From the NCBI GenBank assembly GCA_020721745.1, contig DYMC01000138.1, forward strand, positions 1 through 6,316: a DNA stretch of 6,316 nucleotides, given 5' to 3'. Source of the stretch: Lentisphaera sp. GTDB lineage: Bacteria; Verrucomicrobiota; Lentisphaeria; Victivallales; GWF2-50-93. Of this stretch, positions 1 to 6,022 are shown in pieces. How positions within the stretch are numbered: position 1 is the first letter of the stretch; each line of letters starts with the position of its first letter. Position numbers and translations under genes: made by a program. The notes beneath the pieces are model-generated. The model ran no database searches. It was given only the letters and a program-made list of their open reading frames with translations, and was not told where the DNA came from.

Positions 1-236
1 CGGACAACCTCCTCTTCCACTCCGTTTAGAACTATCCTCCCGGCTGCGCTTCCGCCCCGTTTGAACCCCGAACCGGAAACAGGATGGTAGAAAGCTCCGC
101 AAAGCTCCTCAACCTCTTGGAACATCACGGAGACAACAGCCTCCTTCGTGACCTCCTGCACCCAGCCCCTAAAAACTTCCCCGATTTCTCCCAATGACGC
201 TTGACGAAGTGCCTCGATTAGTGTAGCTTCCTTCAC
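1..236 (-). CDS. IS256-family (Mutator-type) transposase, N-terminal part, cut by window edge
   Basis: Only the first 78 codons are visible; the frame is open to the left edge, so the DDE catalytic domain lies outside. The start is taken as GTG at 236-234, because an AGGAG ribosome-binding site (248-244) sits 7 bases before it and no in-frame ATG lies nearby. The recognisable part is the segment reading VEELCGAFYHP, then a GSG...RGGSAAG stretch and LNGVEEEVVR. This matches the usual N-terminal pattern of IS256/Mutator transposases, in which a 'EEVEALCG' helix is followed by a short basic glycine-rich segment and a strand leading to 'RRPRVR'. Such enzymes move an insertion sequence by a DDE mechanism with a circular intermediate. 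Family assignment rests on this pattern alone; whether the full gene is intact is unknown. Confidence 0.78.
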   Translation of the reverse strand, partial: MKEATLIEALRQASLGEIGEVFRGWVQEVTKEAVVSVMFQEVEELCGAFYHPVSGSGFKRGGSAAGRIVLNGVEEEVV

Positions 237-272
237 GATGGTTCTCCTTTTTTTGTTTTGATCTCCGGTAAT

Positions 273-389
273 CTATACCGGGAAAAGGGAACCATCATAC
301 CTGAATTTTAACAACGGCTGGGACTCTTCCCAGAGGACAATCCAAATCTCTTTTTGGACATCCTTCATTAATGGAATCGGAATCATCAT
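273..389 (-). CDS. Small open frame (38 codons) overlapping the hsdS remnant, possibly a gene start cut by the insertion sequence
   Basis: The frame begins MMIPIPLMKDVQKEIW and ends LFPV before a TAG at 275-273. Its ATG (389-387) overlaps the TGA of the hsdS remnant as ATGA. An AGGAG in the last codons of that remnant lies 5-6 bases upstream, the usual arrangement for translationally coupled genes. I do not recognise the product; it has no signal peptide or membrane segment. Two readings are possible. It may be the start of whatever gene followed hsdS in the original restriction operon, with the later part replaced by the insertion sequence. Or it may be a chance frame across the junction. 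The start context favours the first reading; the short length and unknown family weaken it. Confidence 0.35.
   Translation of the reverse strand: MMIPIPLMKDVQKEIWIVLWEESQPLLKFRYDGSLFPV
318..333. repeat. Inverted repeat, 6-base arms, near the insertion-sequence end
   Basis: CTGGGA and TCCCAG flank a CTCT loop, giving a perfect 6-bp stem with a 4-base loop. It lies between the hsdS remnant and the transposase start. On the minus strand it is followed by only a weakly T-rich stretch, so it is a poor terminator. A structure near an element end that shields the transposase from incoming transcription is one possibility. Confidence 0.35.
341..358. repeat. Inverted repeat, 6-base arms, adjacent to the previous hairpin
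   Basis: TCCAAA and TTTGGA flank a 6-base loop (TCTCTT). The surrounding bases also contain GGACAATCC and GGACATCC as a degenerate direct repeat. Together with the hairpin at 318-333 this makes a compact structured stretch in otherwise unremarkable sequence. It could be the remains of a terminal repeat, or simply AT-rich coincidence. Confidence 0.25.
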
Positions 390-601
390 GATTTCTCCTG
401 TTTTGTTATTGATAACTTGGTTCTTGTCTCTCCCGCCATCAGTTTCCGCATCGGGCCTTTTTCCCGCTCATTCAAAGCATCAAGCTTCTCTTCAAGCAGG
501 GCGATTTCTCGGTCGGCAGTGTTCAAAATCTCGGCAATGTGATTTTGTTCTTCAAGGGAAGGCATGTTATGCATCGGTGCCAGTATTAAACAGATAATCA
601 T
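386..601 (-). pseudogene. hsdS: Type I restriction-modification specificity subunit (HsdS), C-terminal remnant
   Basis: The 71-codon frame contains MPSLEEQNHIAEILNTADRE followed by IALLEEKLDAL and KGPMRKLMAGE. This is the signature end of HsdS proteins: a PLPSLEEQ-type turn, the long helix that spaces the two target-recognition domains, and a terminal KxLMxKLLTGE motif. HsdS normally has about 400 residues and two recognition domains; both are missing, so it cannot specify a target. The first ATG (601-599) has no ribosome-binding site and is directly preceded by TAA. Translation, if any, would depend on reinitiation after the trpE stop three bases upstream (TAATAAATG). No hsdM or hsdR is visible. 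HsdS resemblance runs to within about ten codons of the trpE stop, so the break lies almost at that stop. I read it as debris from a rearranged restriction locus. Confidence 0.78.
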
Positions 602-604
602 TTA

Positions 605-2119
605 TTAGGCGGAACGGTCTATGCATTCTGCTATGGCGATTGCGCGCATCATCGCCTTGGCCTTGTTCTGTGTCTCCTCATATTCGGTTTCGGGGACTGA
701 GTCGGCGACTATTCCCGCCCCGGACTGGACGTATGCCGTCCCGTCCTTTAGCAGCGCCGTCCTGATGGTGATGCATGAATCGAGATTGCCCTCGTATGAG
801 TAGTAGGCGACGGCTCCGCCGTATGGGCCGCGTCTTTCGCCTTCGAGTTCGGAGATTATCTGCATAGCCCGGACCTTCGGGGCTCCGGACAGAGTTCCGG
901 CGGGGAATGTCGAGCGCATGACGGAGTCGGCCTTGAGCCCGCCGGCTATCCTGCCCTTCACGTTCGAGACGATGTGCATGACATGGCTGTATTTTTCGAC
1001 AAGCATCAATTCGTCCACTTTCACCGAGGAGGTGCCGGCGACTCTGCCAATGTCGTTGCGGGCCAGATCAACCAGCATGATGTGCTCGGCTCTCTCCTTG
1101 GGGTCGGCGAGGAGCTCTGCCGCCAGCGCTTCATCCTCGGCTGGAGACGCGCCTCTCCTGCGCGTGCCGGCGATGGGCCTGACGGTTATCTCGCCGTCGA
1201 GGCATTTCGCGTGGACTTCCGGAGACGCACCCACCAGCGAGTGGTCGCCGCAGTTGAGTATGAACATATAGGGCGAGGGATTCAGCATCCTTATGGCGCG
1301 ATAAACCGAGAGGGGGCTTGCCTTCAGCGGGGCAGAGAACCTTTGCGACATGACCGCCTGGATTATGTCTCCGTCGTGTATGTATTTCTTCGTCTTCTCC
1401 ACCATTTTCTTGTATTCCGCGGGGGTCTTGTTCGATCGGACCGGCTTCCGCGGGATTTCATCGGGAATTTCCGCGAAAGGCAGATTCGAGGACGGCCTTT
1501 TCATGGCATCTCTTATCCGCTCTATCTTCCCGACGGCCTCGTCGTAGAGGTCTGATGCCGATTTCGCCCCGTCTATCTTCACGTTGGCGATTATCTGTAT
1601 CACATGTCTGACCCTGTCGAAGGCCAGCAGCGTATCGGTGAAGATGAAGAAGGCATCAGGGCAGTCCACCGGTCTTTTGGCGGGCTGGAGCACGGTCGTC
1701 TCGGCCTCGCTCACCACATCGTATGAGAAATAGCCGACTGCACCGCCGTGGAAGGGGGGGAGCCCCGGGATTTTCACGGGCTTGAACTCCGACACGGCAT
1801 TCTGTATCTTCTCGAATACGTCCTTTCCTTTTATCTTCCGGACCGCCCTGCCCTTCTCGAAAAGCGTCGCATCGCCGTCACTGCAGAGCATCACCGACTC
1901 CGGGTTCGCGGAGAGAAATGAGTAGCGGGCTATGTTCTCGCCGCCCTCCACACTCTCGAGCAAAAAGGAATGCCTGAACGGCTTCCCGTCCATGTCGAAC
2001 GCAATCTTTCCGAATGCCGACAGTGGTGTCTCCGTGTCCGCGACAAGTTCGCTGACCAGCGGGACTATTGTCCCCTTCCTTGCGATTTTCGCGAAATCCT
2101 TCCTGGACGGTCTGATCAT
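605..2119 (-). CDS. trpE: Anthranilate synthase component I
   Basis: TrpE converts chorismate to anthranilate in the cytoplasm, the first committed step of tryptophan synthesis, taking ammonia from the TrpG glutaminase subunit. The 504 residues are full length for the family. The N-terminal domain carries the tryptophan-binding motif LLES at 53-56 and GGAVGYFSYD at 125-134. The chorismate-binding domain has GDIIQAVMSQRF (250-261), PIAGT (315-319), EHIMLVDLARND (345-356), FPAGTLSGAPK (405-415) and GAGIVADSVPETEYEET (467-483). Alanine in PIAGT, rather than the lysine of PIKGT, separates it from aminodeoxychorismate synthase PabB. The start is supported by AGGTG at 2129-2125, five bases upstream. 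The frame ends in tandem stops TAATAA. No trpG or other trp gene follows; an hsdS remnant does. Retention of LLES suggests the enzyme is feedback-inhibited by tryptophan. No Trp-rich leader peptide is visible upstream. Confidence 0.96.
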   Translation of the reverse strand: MIRPSRKDFAKIARKGTIVPLVSELVADTETPLSAFGKIAFDMDGKPFRHSFLLESVEGGENIARYSFLSANPESVMLCSDGDATLFEKGRAVRKIKGKDVFEKIQNAVSEFKPVKIPGLPPFHGGAVGYFSYDVVSEAETTVLQPAKRPVDCPDAFFIFTDTLLAFDRVRHVIQIIANVKIDGAKSASDLYDEAVGKIERIRDAMKRPSSNLPFAEIPDEIPRKPVRSNKTPAEYKKMVEKTKKYIHDGDIIQAVMSQRFSAPLKASPLSVYRAIRMLNPSPYMFILNCGDHSLVGASPEVHAKCLDGEITVRPIAGTRRRGASPAEDEALAAELLADPKERAEHIMLVDLARNDIGRVAGTSSVKVDELMLVEKYSHVMHIVSNVKGRIAGGLKADSVMRSTFPAGTLSGAPKVRAMQIISELEGERRGPYGGAVAYYSYEGNLDSCITIRTALLKDGTAYVQSGAGIVADSVPETEYEETQNKAKAMMRAIAIAECIDRSA

Positions 2120-2144
2120 GGGAGCACCTGATGTTTTACGGCGA

Positions 2145-2185
2145 GTAAATATTCACTAAAATGACCTGCTCCGGTGAATATTTGC
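2145..2185. promoter_or_regulatory. Paired AT-rich near-palindromes upstream of trpE, candidate operator
   Basis: GTAAATATTCAC (2145-2156) and GTGAATATTTGC (2174-2185) are inverted copies matching at 11 of 12 positions. Each is itself close to a palindrome of the form GTRAATATTYAC. Their centres are 29 bases apart, near three helical turns, and the nearer one lies about 30 bases before the trpE start. The arrangement suggests binding of a dimeric regulator to two sites, or a promoter with an overlapping operator. It does not match the E. coli TrpR or TyrR boxes. As RNA the two arms could also pair into a long-loop stem. Confidence 0.45.
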
Positions 2186-2199
2186 CCCGGTGGTTCAAA

Positions 2200-2218
2200 G
2201 CGGAGAATATAGCTCCGC
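2200..2218 (-). repeat. Hairpin in the GH130-trpE gap
   Basis: GCGGAG and CTCCGC form a perfect 6-bp stem around a 7-base AT-rich loop. On the minus strand it is followed by TTTG, a short T-run. It could be a secondary terminator for the upstream operon or part of the trpE leader; the tail is too weak to choose. Confidence 0.35.
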
Positions 2219-2231
2219 AATCCTGGTTGGC

Positions 2232-2262
2232 AAGAAAATCCGCCGCAGCTCCCGGGAGGCGG
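2232..2262 (-). terminator. Probable intrinsic terminator after the GH130 gene
   Basis: On the minus strand CCGCC pairs with GGCGG across a 13-base segment that contains the palindrome CTCCCGGGAG (2249-2258). The stem is followed at once by ATTTTCTT. It begins a few bases after the GH130 stop, the expected place for the end of the glycosyltransferase-GH130 transcript. The T-run is interrupted and the alternative inner palindrome competes with the outer stem, so strength is uncertain. Confidence 0.5.
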
Positions 2263-2266
2263 GGAA

Positions 2267-3745
2267 TCAGACGATATGCCTTTTCAATTCACATAGCAGT
2301 TCATCCAAGGAAACTGTTGCGAAAGTTGTCATAGAGTCGGATATGGCGTATGGGATGAGGAGGATGTCGTTGAATTTCAGGAATCCGCAAGTATAGACCA
2401 CGTTTGGGACGTAGTTGTGCTCGGCCTTTTCCGGCGGAGATATCAGAGGACTGGAAAGTCTTCCTATGACGCGGGAGGGGTCGTCGAGATCGAGGAGCAC
2501 CGCTCCGATGCAGTATTTTCTCATTGGTCCCACGCCATGCGTGAGGACAAGCCATCCTTGAGGGGTTTCGATTGGAGAGCCGCAGTTTCCCAGCTGGACC
2601 AGCTCCCATGTTTCGGCGGGGCGGAGTATCACCTTCGATTCATACCAGAAGTGCGGGTGGTCTGAATACATGATGTGTATGTTTTCTCCGCTCTGCCGCG
2701 AGAGCATGGCGTATTTTCCGGCTATCTTTCTGGGGAATAGCGCCATTCCCTTGTTGTAGACCATCGGGCCGTTGAGTGTGCTGACTCTGAAGTGGACGAA
2801 GTCTTCGGTCTCAAGTATCTGGGGGAGTGCGAGGCGTCCATCGTAAGCCGTGTACGTGGCGTAGTAAATCCGCTTCCCGTCGTCGTCGAAGGGGACGAAT
2901 CTGGCGTCCTCCATGCCGTTGCTCTGGTTTGGAGTGAGCGGAAATATAACTCGTGAGGACATGTCGTTTTCTGGATTGAACGCCACCTGGTAGTTGGATT
3001 GCGCGAGACTGAGCATTCCGTCCCGGACGAAAGCCGAGATTGATGCCGAAGATCTTGCGGTCGAGTCTATCGCCGCACGCAGTTCGTGGAATGTGAAGGG
3101 ATCCTTGAGCGAGGAGATCACCCCTCTGCTGAAGTTGTCGAGGAGGCCGAGTTCCCCGAGTTTGCGCTTGAAGAGCATCCTGTCGTAGTTCTGGAATGGA
3201 AGGGGCTGCGGCTCCATGACGATTTTCGCCGGTGGAGTCAGCTCGACATGCCCCTTGCCGGACAGGGTTCCCTCCCTGAAACTGATCGAGGATATGTGTC
3301 CTTCTCCTATGGCTCTGAGGCTTATGATGAATCTGATCGCGTCCTTGCCTTGCGGCTCCCCTGGGGCCGGCACTATGCTTGGATTGCACAATGCCGTCGC
3401 CTCGAAGAGGTATTCGGAGCTGAAATAGGCGCCCATGAGCCTTCTGCGATCCGGAGAAAGAGCCCTGCCGGTCGGCATGAGATGCTCTATCTGGGAGAAC
3501 CTGTGTTCGAAGAGGCTGTCGAGCCGTTCATGCCTTTCGCGGGACCGGGCGAAGACTGAGGACAGTTCCTTGGCCACCTCGGCTTCGTCTAGGGATAGGA
3601 CTCTGGCGATTATCTTGAGCGTTCTTCCGGGCTCCGGCTCGTAGAAGTTCGAGTGCAGCTGGTTTCCCACGTAGAATGGCCTTAGCAGAGCCCTTTCGCC
3701 CGATGGATTGATGTTCAAATCCAATCTTCTGGCTTCCATGGTCAT
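2267..3745 (-). CDS. Glycoside hydrolase family 130 protein (mannoside phosphorylase/hydrolase-like)
   Basis: GH130 enzymes cleave beta-mannosides, mostly by phosphorolysis to mannose 1-phosphate, in some members by hydrolysis; the fold is a five-bladed beta-propeller. The 492 residues match the long GH130 type, with an N-terminal helical extension (about 35-110) before the propeller. Characteristic stretches are GAYFSSEYLFEA (105-116), NPSIVP (121-126), ISLRAIGEGHISS (141-153), GMEDARF (277-283; the Asp is the expected general acid), YATYTAYDGR (295-304), NGPMVYNKGMALFPR (325-339), LGNCGSPIE (385-393), THGVGPMR (402-409) and VPNVVY (446-451). No signal peptide is present, so it should be cytoplasmic. 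It follows the glycosyltransferase with no gap. ATG at 3745 abuts the upstream stop, but ATG at 3739 (Met3) is better spaced from the GGAG and may be the true start. The substrate cannot be named: this long subgroup is commonly found beside GT4 genes but is poorly characterised. Confidence 0.9.
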   Translation of the reverse strand: MTMEARRLDLNINPSGERALLRPFYVGNQLHSNFYEPEPGRTLKIIARVLSLDEAEVAKELSSVFARSRERHERLDSLFEHRFSQIEHLMPTGRALSPDRRRLMGAYFSSEYLFEATALCNPSIVPAPGEPQGKDAIRFIISLRAIGEGHISSISFREGTLSGKGHVELTPPAKIVMEPQPLPFQNYDRMLFKRKLGELGLLDNFSRGVISSLKDPFTFHELRAAIDSTARSSASISAFVRDGMLSLAQSNYQVAFNPENDMSSRVIFPLTPNQSNGMEDARFVPFDDDGKRIYYATYTAYDGRLALPQILETEDFVHFRVSTLNGPMVYNKGMALFPRKIAGKYAMLSRQSGENIHIMYSDHPHFWYESKVILRPAETWELVQLGNCGSPIETPQGWLVLTHGVGPMRKYCIGAVLLDLDDPSRVIGRLSSPLISPPEKAEHNYVPNVVYTCGFLKFNDILLIPYAISDSMTTFATVSLDELLCELKRHIV

Positions 3746-6022
3746 CTACTCCTTTTTGTGCTCGAAGGAAATTATCGTGTCTCTCATGCTGTGCATTTCG
3801 GCAAGCGAGAGGAAGAATGCCAGAGTGGACTCGGCGCCTTCGTTCTGGTTCACCCTGTCCATGTGCAGGCCATCGTGGCAGCCGCCCGAGTGGGCGTCGT
3901 AGATGGAGAATCCGAGGCTGTTTCCGCCGAGGAACCAGTCGAACGCCTTTCTCGCCTCGAGGAGCCATGATTCATCCTCCGTGCTTCTGTAGGCCTCGGC
4001 GCATGCGTTTATCATCGCCTGCGCCTCGATGGGCTGCTGGTCGAATTTTGCCGGCGCGGAGCCTCTCCGCCAGAATCCGTCGTTGCCGACGGGCTCGAAA
4101 TGGGAGTCTGGGCCGGTCTGCTTGTCGGCGAGCCATTTCAAGGACCTGAGCCCGAATTCGGTCATCTCCGCATTGCTGGTCCATCGTCCAGTGAGGATGA
4201 GTGCGTGAGGTATCCTGGCGTTGTCATATGTTACTATGTCCTCCAGCCACATCCATTCCGCGCATGAGTTTGACTTCAGCATATCGAGGAGTTTGCATGA
4301 CAGCTTCTCCCTGATCGCGTTGGCGAGCCTGTCGCCGCTCAAGGTTCTTAAATACTCGTGCAGTCCTATCACGGCGAGCGCCATCGCCCTTGGGGAGCTG
4401 AACGAATCCGCCGCCGGGAGGGCAAGTTCGAGGAGCCTCGCGGCCCATGCCCGCATTGACTTGTCCTTCGATCTTCCCACGCACGTTCCGAGCGCCCAGA
4501 GGGCTCTTGCGTGGCTGTCCTCCGAGCCGATGTCCTCGGTCCATCTCCTGTCGAAGGACATGAAGTTCCTGAATCTGCCCTTTTGCTGGTTGAAGGCGCT
4601 GTTGATGAATCCCGCGTAGCTGGAGACGAGCCTTTGCATCTGCGGGAAGTCCTCTCCTAGCTCCTTGAGCAGGATCATGAGAATCAGTGCGCGGGCGTTG
4701 TCGTCGGTGCAGTATCCGTGTTCGAAGTCGGGGATTGTGAATGTCGCGTGCTGCAATATTCCGATGGAATCGGTAATGTTGACGAGGTGGTCGAAGCGCC
4801 ATGTCGGCAGGTTTGCCTGCTTGCCGTAGTCGAGGCCAGAGATCGTGCTCCGCTTCTGTGTCAAGATGAACTGCGCCCTGGCCTGCTCGAAGGAGGATAC
4901 GTAGAGGTGTGCCACGTTGGACCATATCATCTCACGGCCTATCCTGTACGCGTTCTTGCGCATGGCGTGCCGTTTTATCTCGTCGGAGAGCAGGTCTGTC
5001 AATGCTTCCGCGATCTTCCCTGGGGAGGAGAATGGGACTATGATGCCCCTGCCTTCGGCCAGGAGTTCCTTTGCATGCCAGTAGGGGGTTGAGACGACGG
5101 CCTTGCCCATGCCGAAGGAATATGCGAGGGTTCCGCTTGTGATCTGTGCCTCGTTCAGGTAGGGCGTTATGTATATGTCGGCGGCGCCGATGAATTCCTG
5201 CAGTTCCTCGATGCTCACGTATCTGTTGTAGAAGATGACGTTGCCCGCCACCCCTTTCTGCTTTGCGAGTCGCTCCAGGGAGAGCCGATATGTCTCGCCC
5301 TGCTCCTTGACGATGTTCGGGTGGGTCGCGCCGAGGACGATGTATGCGAGGTCGGGGAACTTTTTGACCACGGCCGGAAGCGCCTCGATGACGCTCTCGA
5401 TGCCCTTGTTCGGCGAGATGAGACCGAATGTGAGTATGACCGGCCTGCCTTCCACCGAAAAGATGTCCTTGTAGAAGTTCGGATCCACGAAGGGCGTGTC
5501 AGGTATCCCGTGAGGGATGACATCCGCCTTGGATGCAACGCCGTAGATGTCTTTCAGGAACGCGGCGCCGGTGTCGCTCATGACCACGACTCTGGTGGAC
5601 AGGGAGAGTATCTCGTTGAAGACCTTGCGCTGCCCAGGGCTTGGCTCGCGCAACACCGTGTGCAGTGTGGTTACTATTGGTATTCTGAGTTTCCTCATCA
5701 GGGCGAGCAGGTGGCTTCCGGCCTGTCCGCCATATATGCCGAACTCGTGCTGGACGCAGAGGACGTCTATATCGGCCAGGTTTAGGAAGTCCGCGGCCCT
5801 CTGGTAGCTCTGTATGTCCGGGGCGTATATCTCGAAGCGGACCTCGGGCGGGTAGCTGTATCCATCGGCCTTGTCGCTGACGGAGACGACCGGGAACTGC
5901 ATCTCCGAGTCGTGTCTTGCGAGGGCCAGCCTGATGTCGTGGGTGAAAGTGGCTATGCCGCATTTCCTCGGGGGGTAGTCTCCGAGCAGAGCCACCTTGT
6001 GCAGCTTCTTGACTGTCTTCAT
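3746..6022 (-). CDS. GT4-family glycosyltransferase fused to a C-terminal helical glycosidase-like domain
   Basis: The first ~380 residues are a GT-B fold transferase of family GT4. GDYPPRKCGIATFTHDI (14-30) is the N-terminal Rossmann start. QHEFGIYGG (91-99), TTLHTVLREPSPGQ (118-131), VIPHGIPDTPF (168-178), LTFGLISPNKGIESV (197-211) and YLNEAQITSGTLAYSFGMGK (288-307) follow. The usual GT4 EX7E pair is altered: the first Glu is present but the position of the second is Leu. Residues ~400-745 form a separate domain with repeated helical, acidic and aromatic motifs: GYCTDDNARAL (436-446), EDSHARALWALG (501-512), MWLEDIVTYDNARIPHALIL (591-610), QQPIEAQAMINA (662-673) and MDRVNQNEGAEST (721-733). 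It resembles an (alpha/alpha)6 barrel of the glycosidase type. The start is supported by AAGGTGA six bases upstream (6035-6029). No signal peptide or membrane helix is seen, so it should be cytoplasmic. Donor and acceptor are unknown. It is first gene of the operon, with GH130 abutting its stop. Confidence 0.9.
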   Translation of the reverse strand: MKTVKKLHKVALLGDYPPRKCGIATFTHDIRLALARHDSEMQFPVVSVSDKADGYSYPPEVRFEIYAPDIQSYQRAADFLNLADIDVLCVQHEFGIYGGQAGSHLLALMRKLRIPIVTTLHTVLREPSPGQRKVFNEILSLSTRVVVMSDTGAAFLKDIYGVASKADVIPHGIPDTPFVDPNFYKDIFSVEGRPVILTFGLISPNKGIESVIEALPAVVKKFPDLAYIVLGATHPNIVKEQGETYRLSLERLAKQKGVAGNVIFYNRYVSIEELQEFIGAADIYITPYLNEAQITSGTLAYSFGMGKAVVSTPYWHAKELLAEGRGIIVPFSSPGKIAEALTDLLSDEIKRHAMRKNAYRIGREMIWSNVAHLYVSSFEQARAQFILTQKRSTISGLDYGKQANLPTWRFDHLVNITDSIGILQHATFTIPDFEHGYCTDDNARALILMILLKELGEDFPQMQRLVSSYAGFINSAFNQQKGRFRNFMSFDRRWTEDIGSEDSHARALWALGTCVGRSKDKSMRAWAARLLELALPAADSFSSPRAMALAVIGLHEYLRTLSGDRLANAIREKLSCKLLDMLKSNSCAEWMWLEDIVTYDNARIPHALILTGRWTSNAEMTEFGLRSLKWLADKQTGPDSHFEPVGNDGFWRRGSAPAKFDQQPIEAQAMINACAEAYRSTEDESWLLEARKAFDWFLGGNSLGFSIYDAHSGGCHDGLHMDRVNQNEGAESTLAFFLSLAEMHSMRDTIISFEHKKE
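3749..3755 (-). promoter_or_regulatory. Ribosome-binding site of the GH130 gene, inside the end of the glycosyltransferase gene
   Basis: AAAGGAG is embedded in the last codons of the glycosyltransferase (Lys-Lys-Glu-stop). It lies only 3 bases from ATG 3745 but 9 bases from ATG 3739. Spacing therefore favours initiation at the second ATG, which would remove two residues. Either way the two genes are translationally coupled. Confidence 0.6.

Larger units (their letters stand above)
1..340 (-). mobile_element. Insertion sequence (IS256 family), transposase-start end only; outer boundary uncertain
   Basis: The transposase start implies that the 5' end of an insertion sequence lies within this interval. 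IS256-family elements normally carry a short untranslated lead and a terminal inverted repeat of some 20-30 bases outside the transposase start. That places the element end somewhere between about 260 and 380. I cannot fix it because the partner repeat and the target duplication are beyond the left edge. The value 340 is a midpoint estimate, not an observed boundary. The minus-strand hexamer TATGAT at 299-294 could be a -10 box for the transposase, but no good -35 precedes it. In this family a -35 may be supplied from the other end when the element circularises. Confidence 0.5.

Noticed and set aside
386..601. HsdS fragment as a functional small antirestriction or half-specificity protein
   Set aside because: Both target-recognition domains are missing, there is no ribosome-binding site, and an insertion sequence lies immediately downstream; a degraded remnant is simpler.
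974..1555. Open frame of 193 codons on the plus strand, antisense to trpE
   Set aside because: It lies wholly inside a conserved, full-length trpE, has arginine-rich low-information sequence typical of a GC-rich shadow frame, and no ribosome-binding site was evident.
2120..2266. Trp leader-peptide attenuator or TRAP-type site ahead of trpE
   Set aside because: No short frame with tandem Trp codons and no regularly spaced GAG/TAG triplets are present.
4224..4925. Minus-strand frame of 233 codons in another register of the glycosyltransferase gene
   Set aside because: It is an Arg/Gln/Pro-rich out-of-frame reading of a recognised protein-coding region with no family motif.
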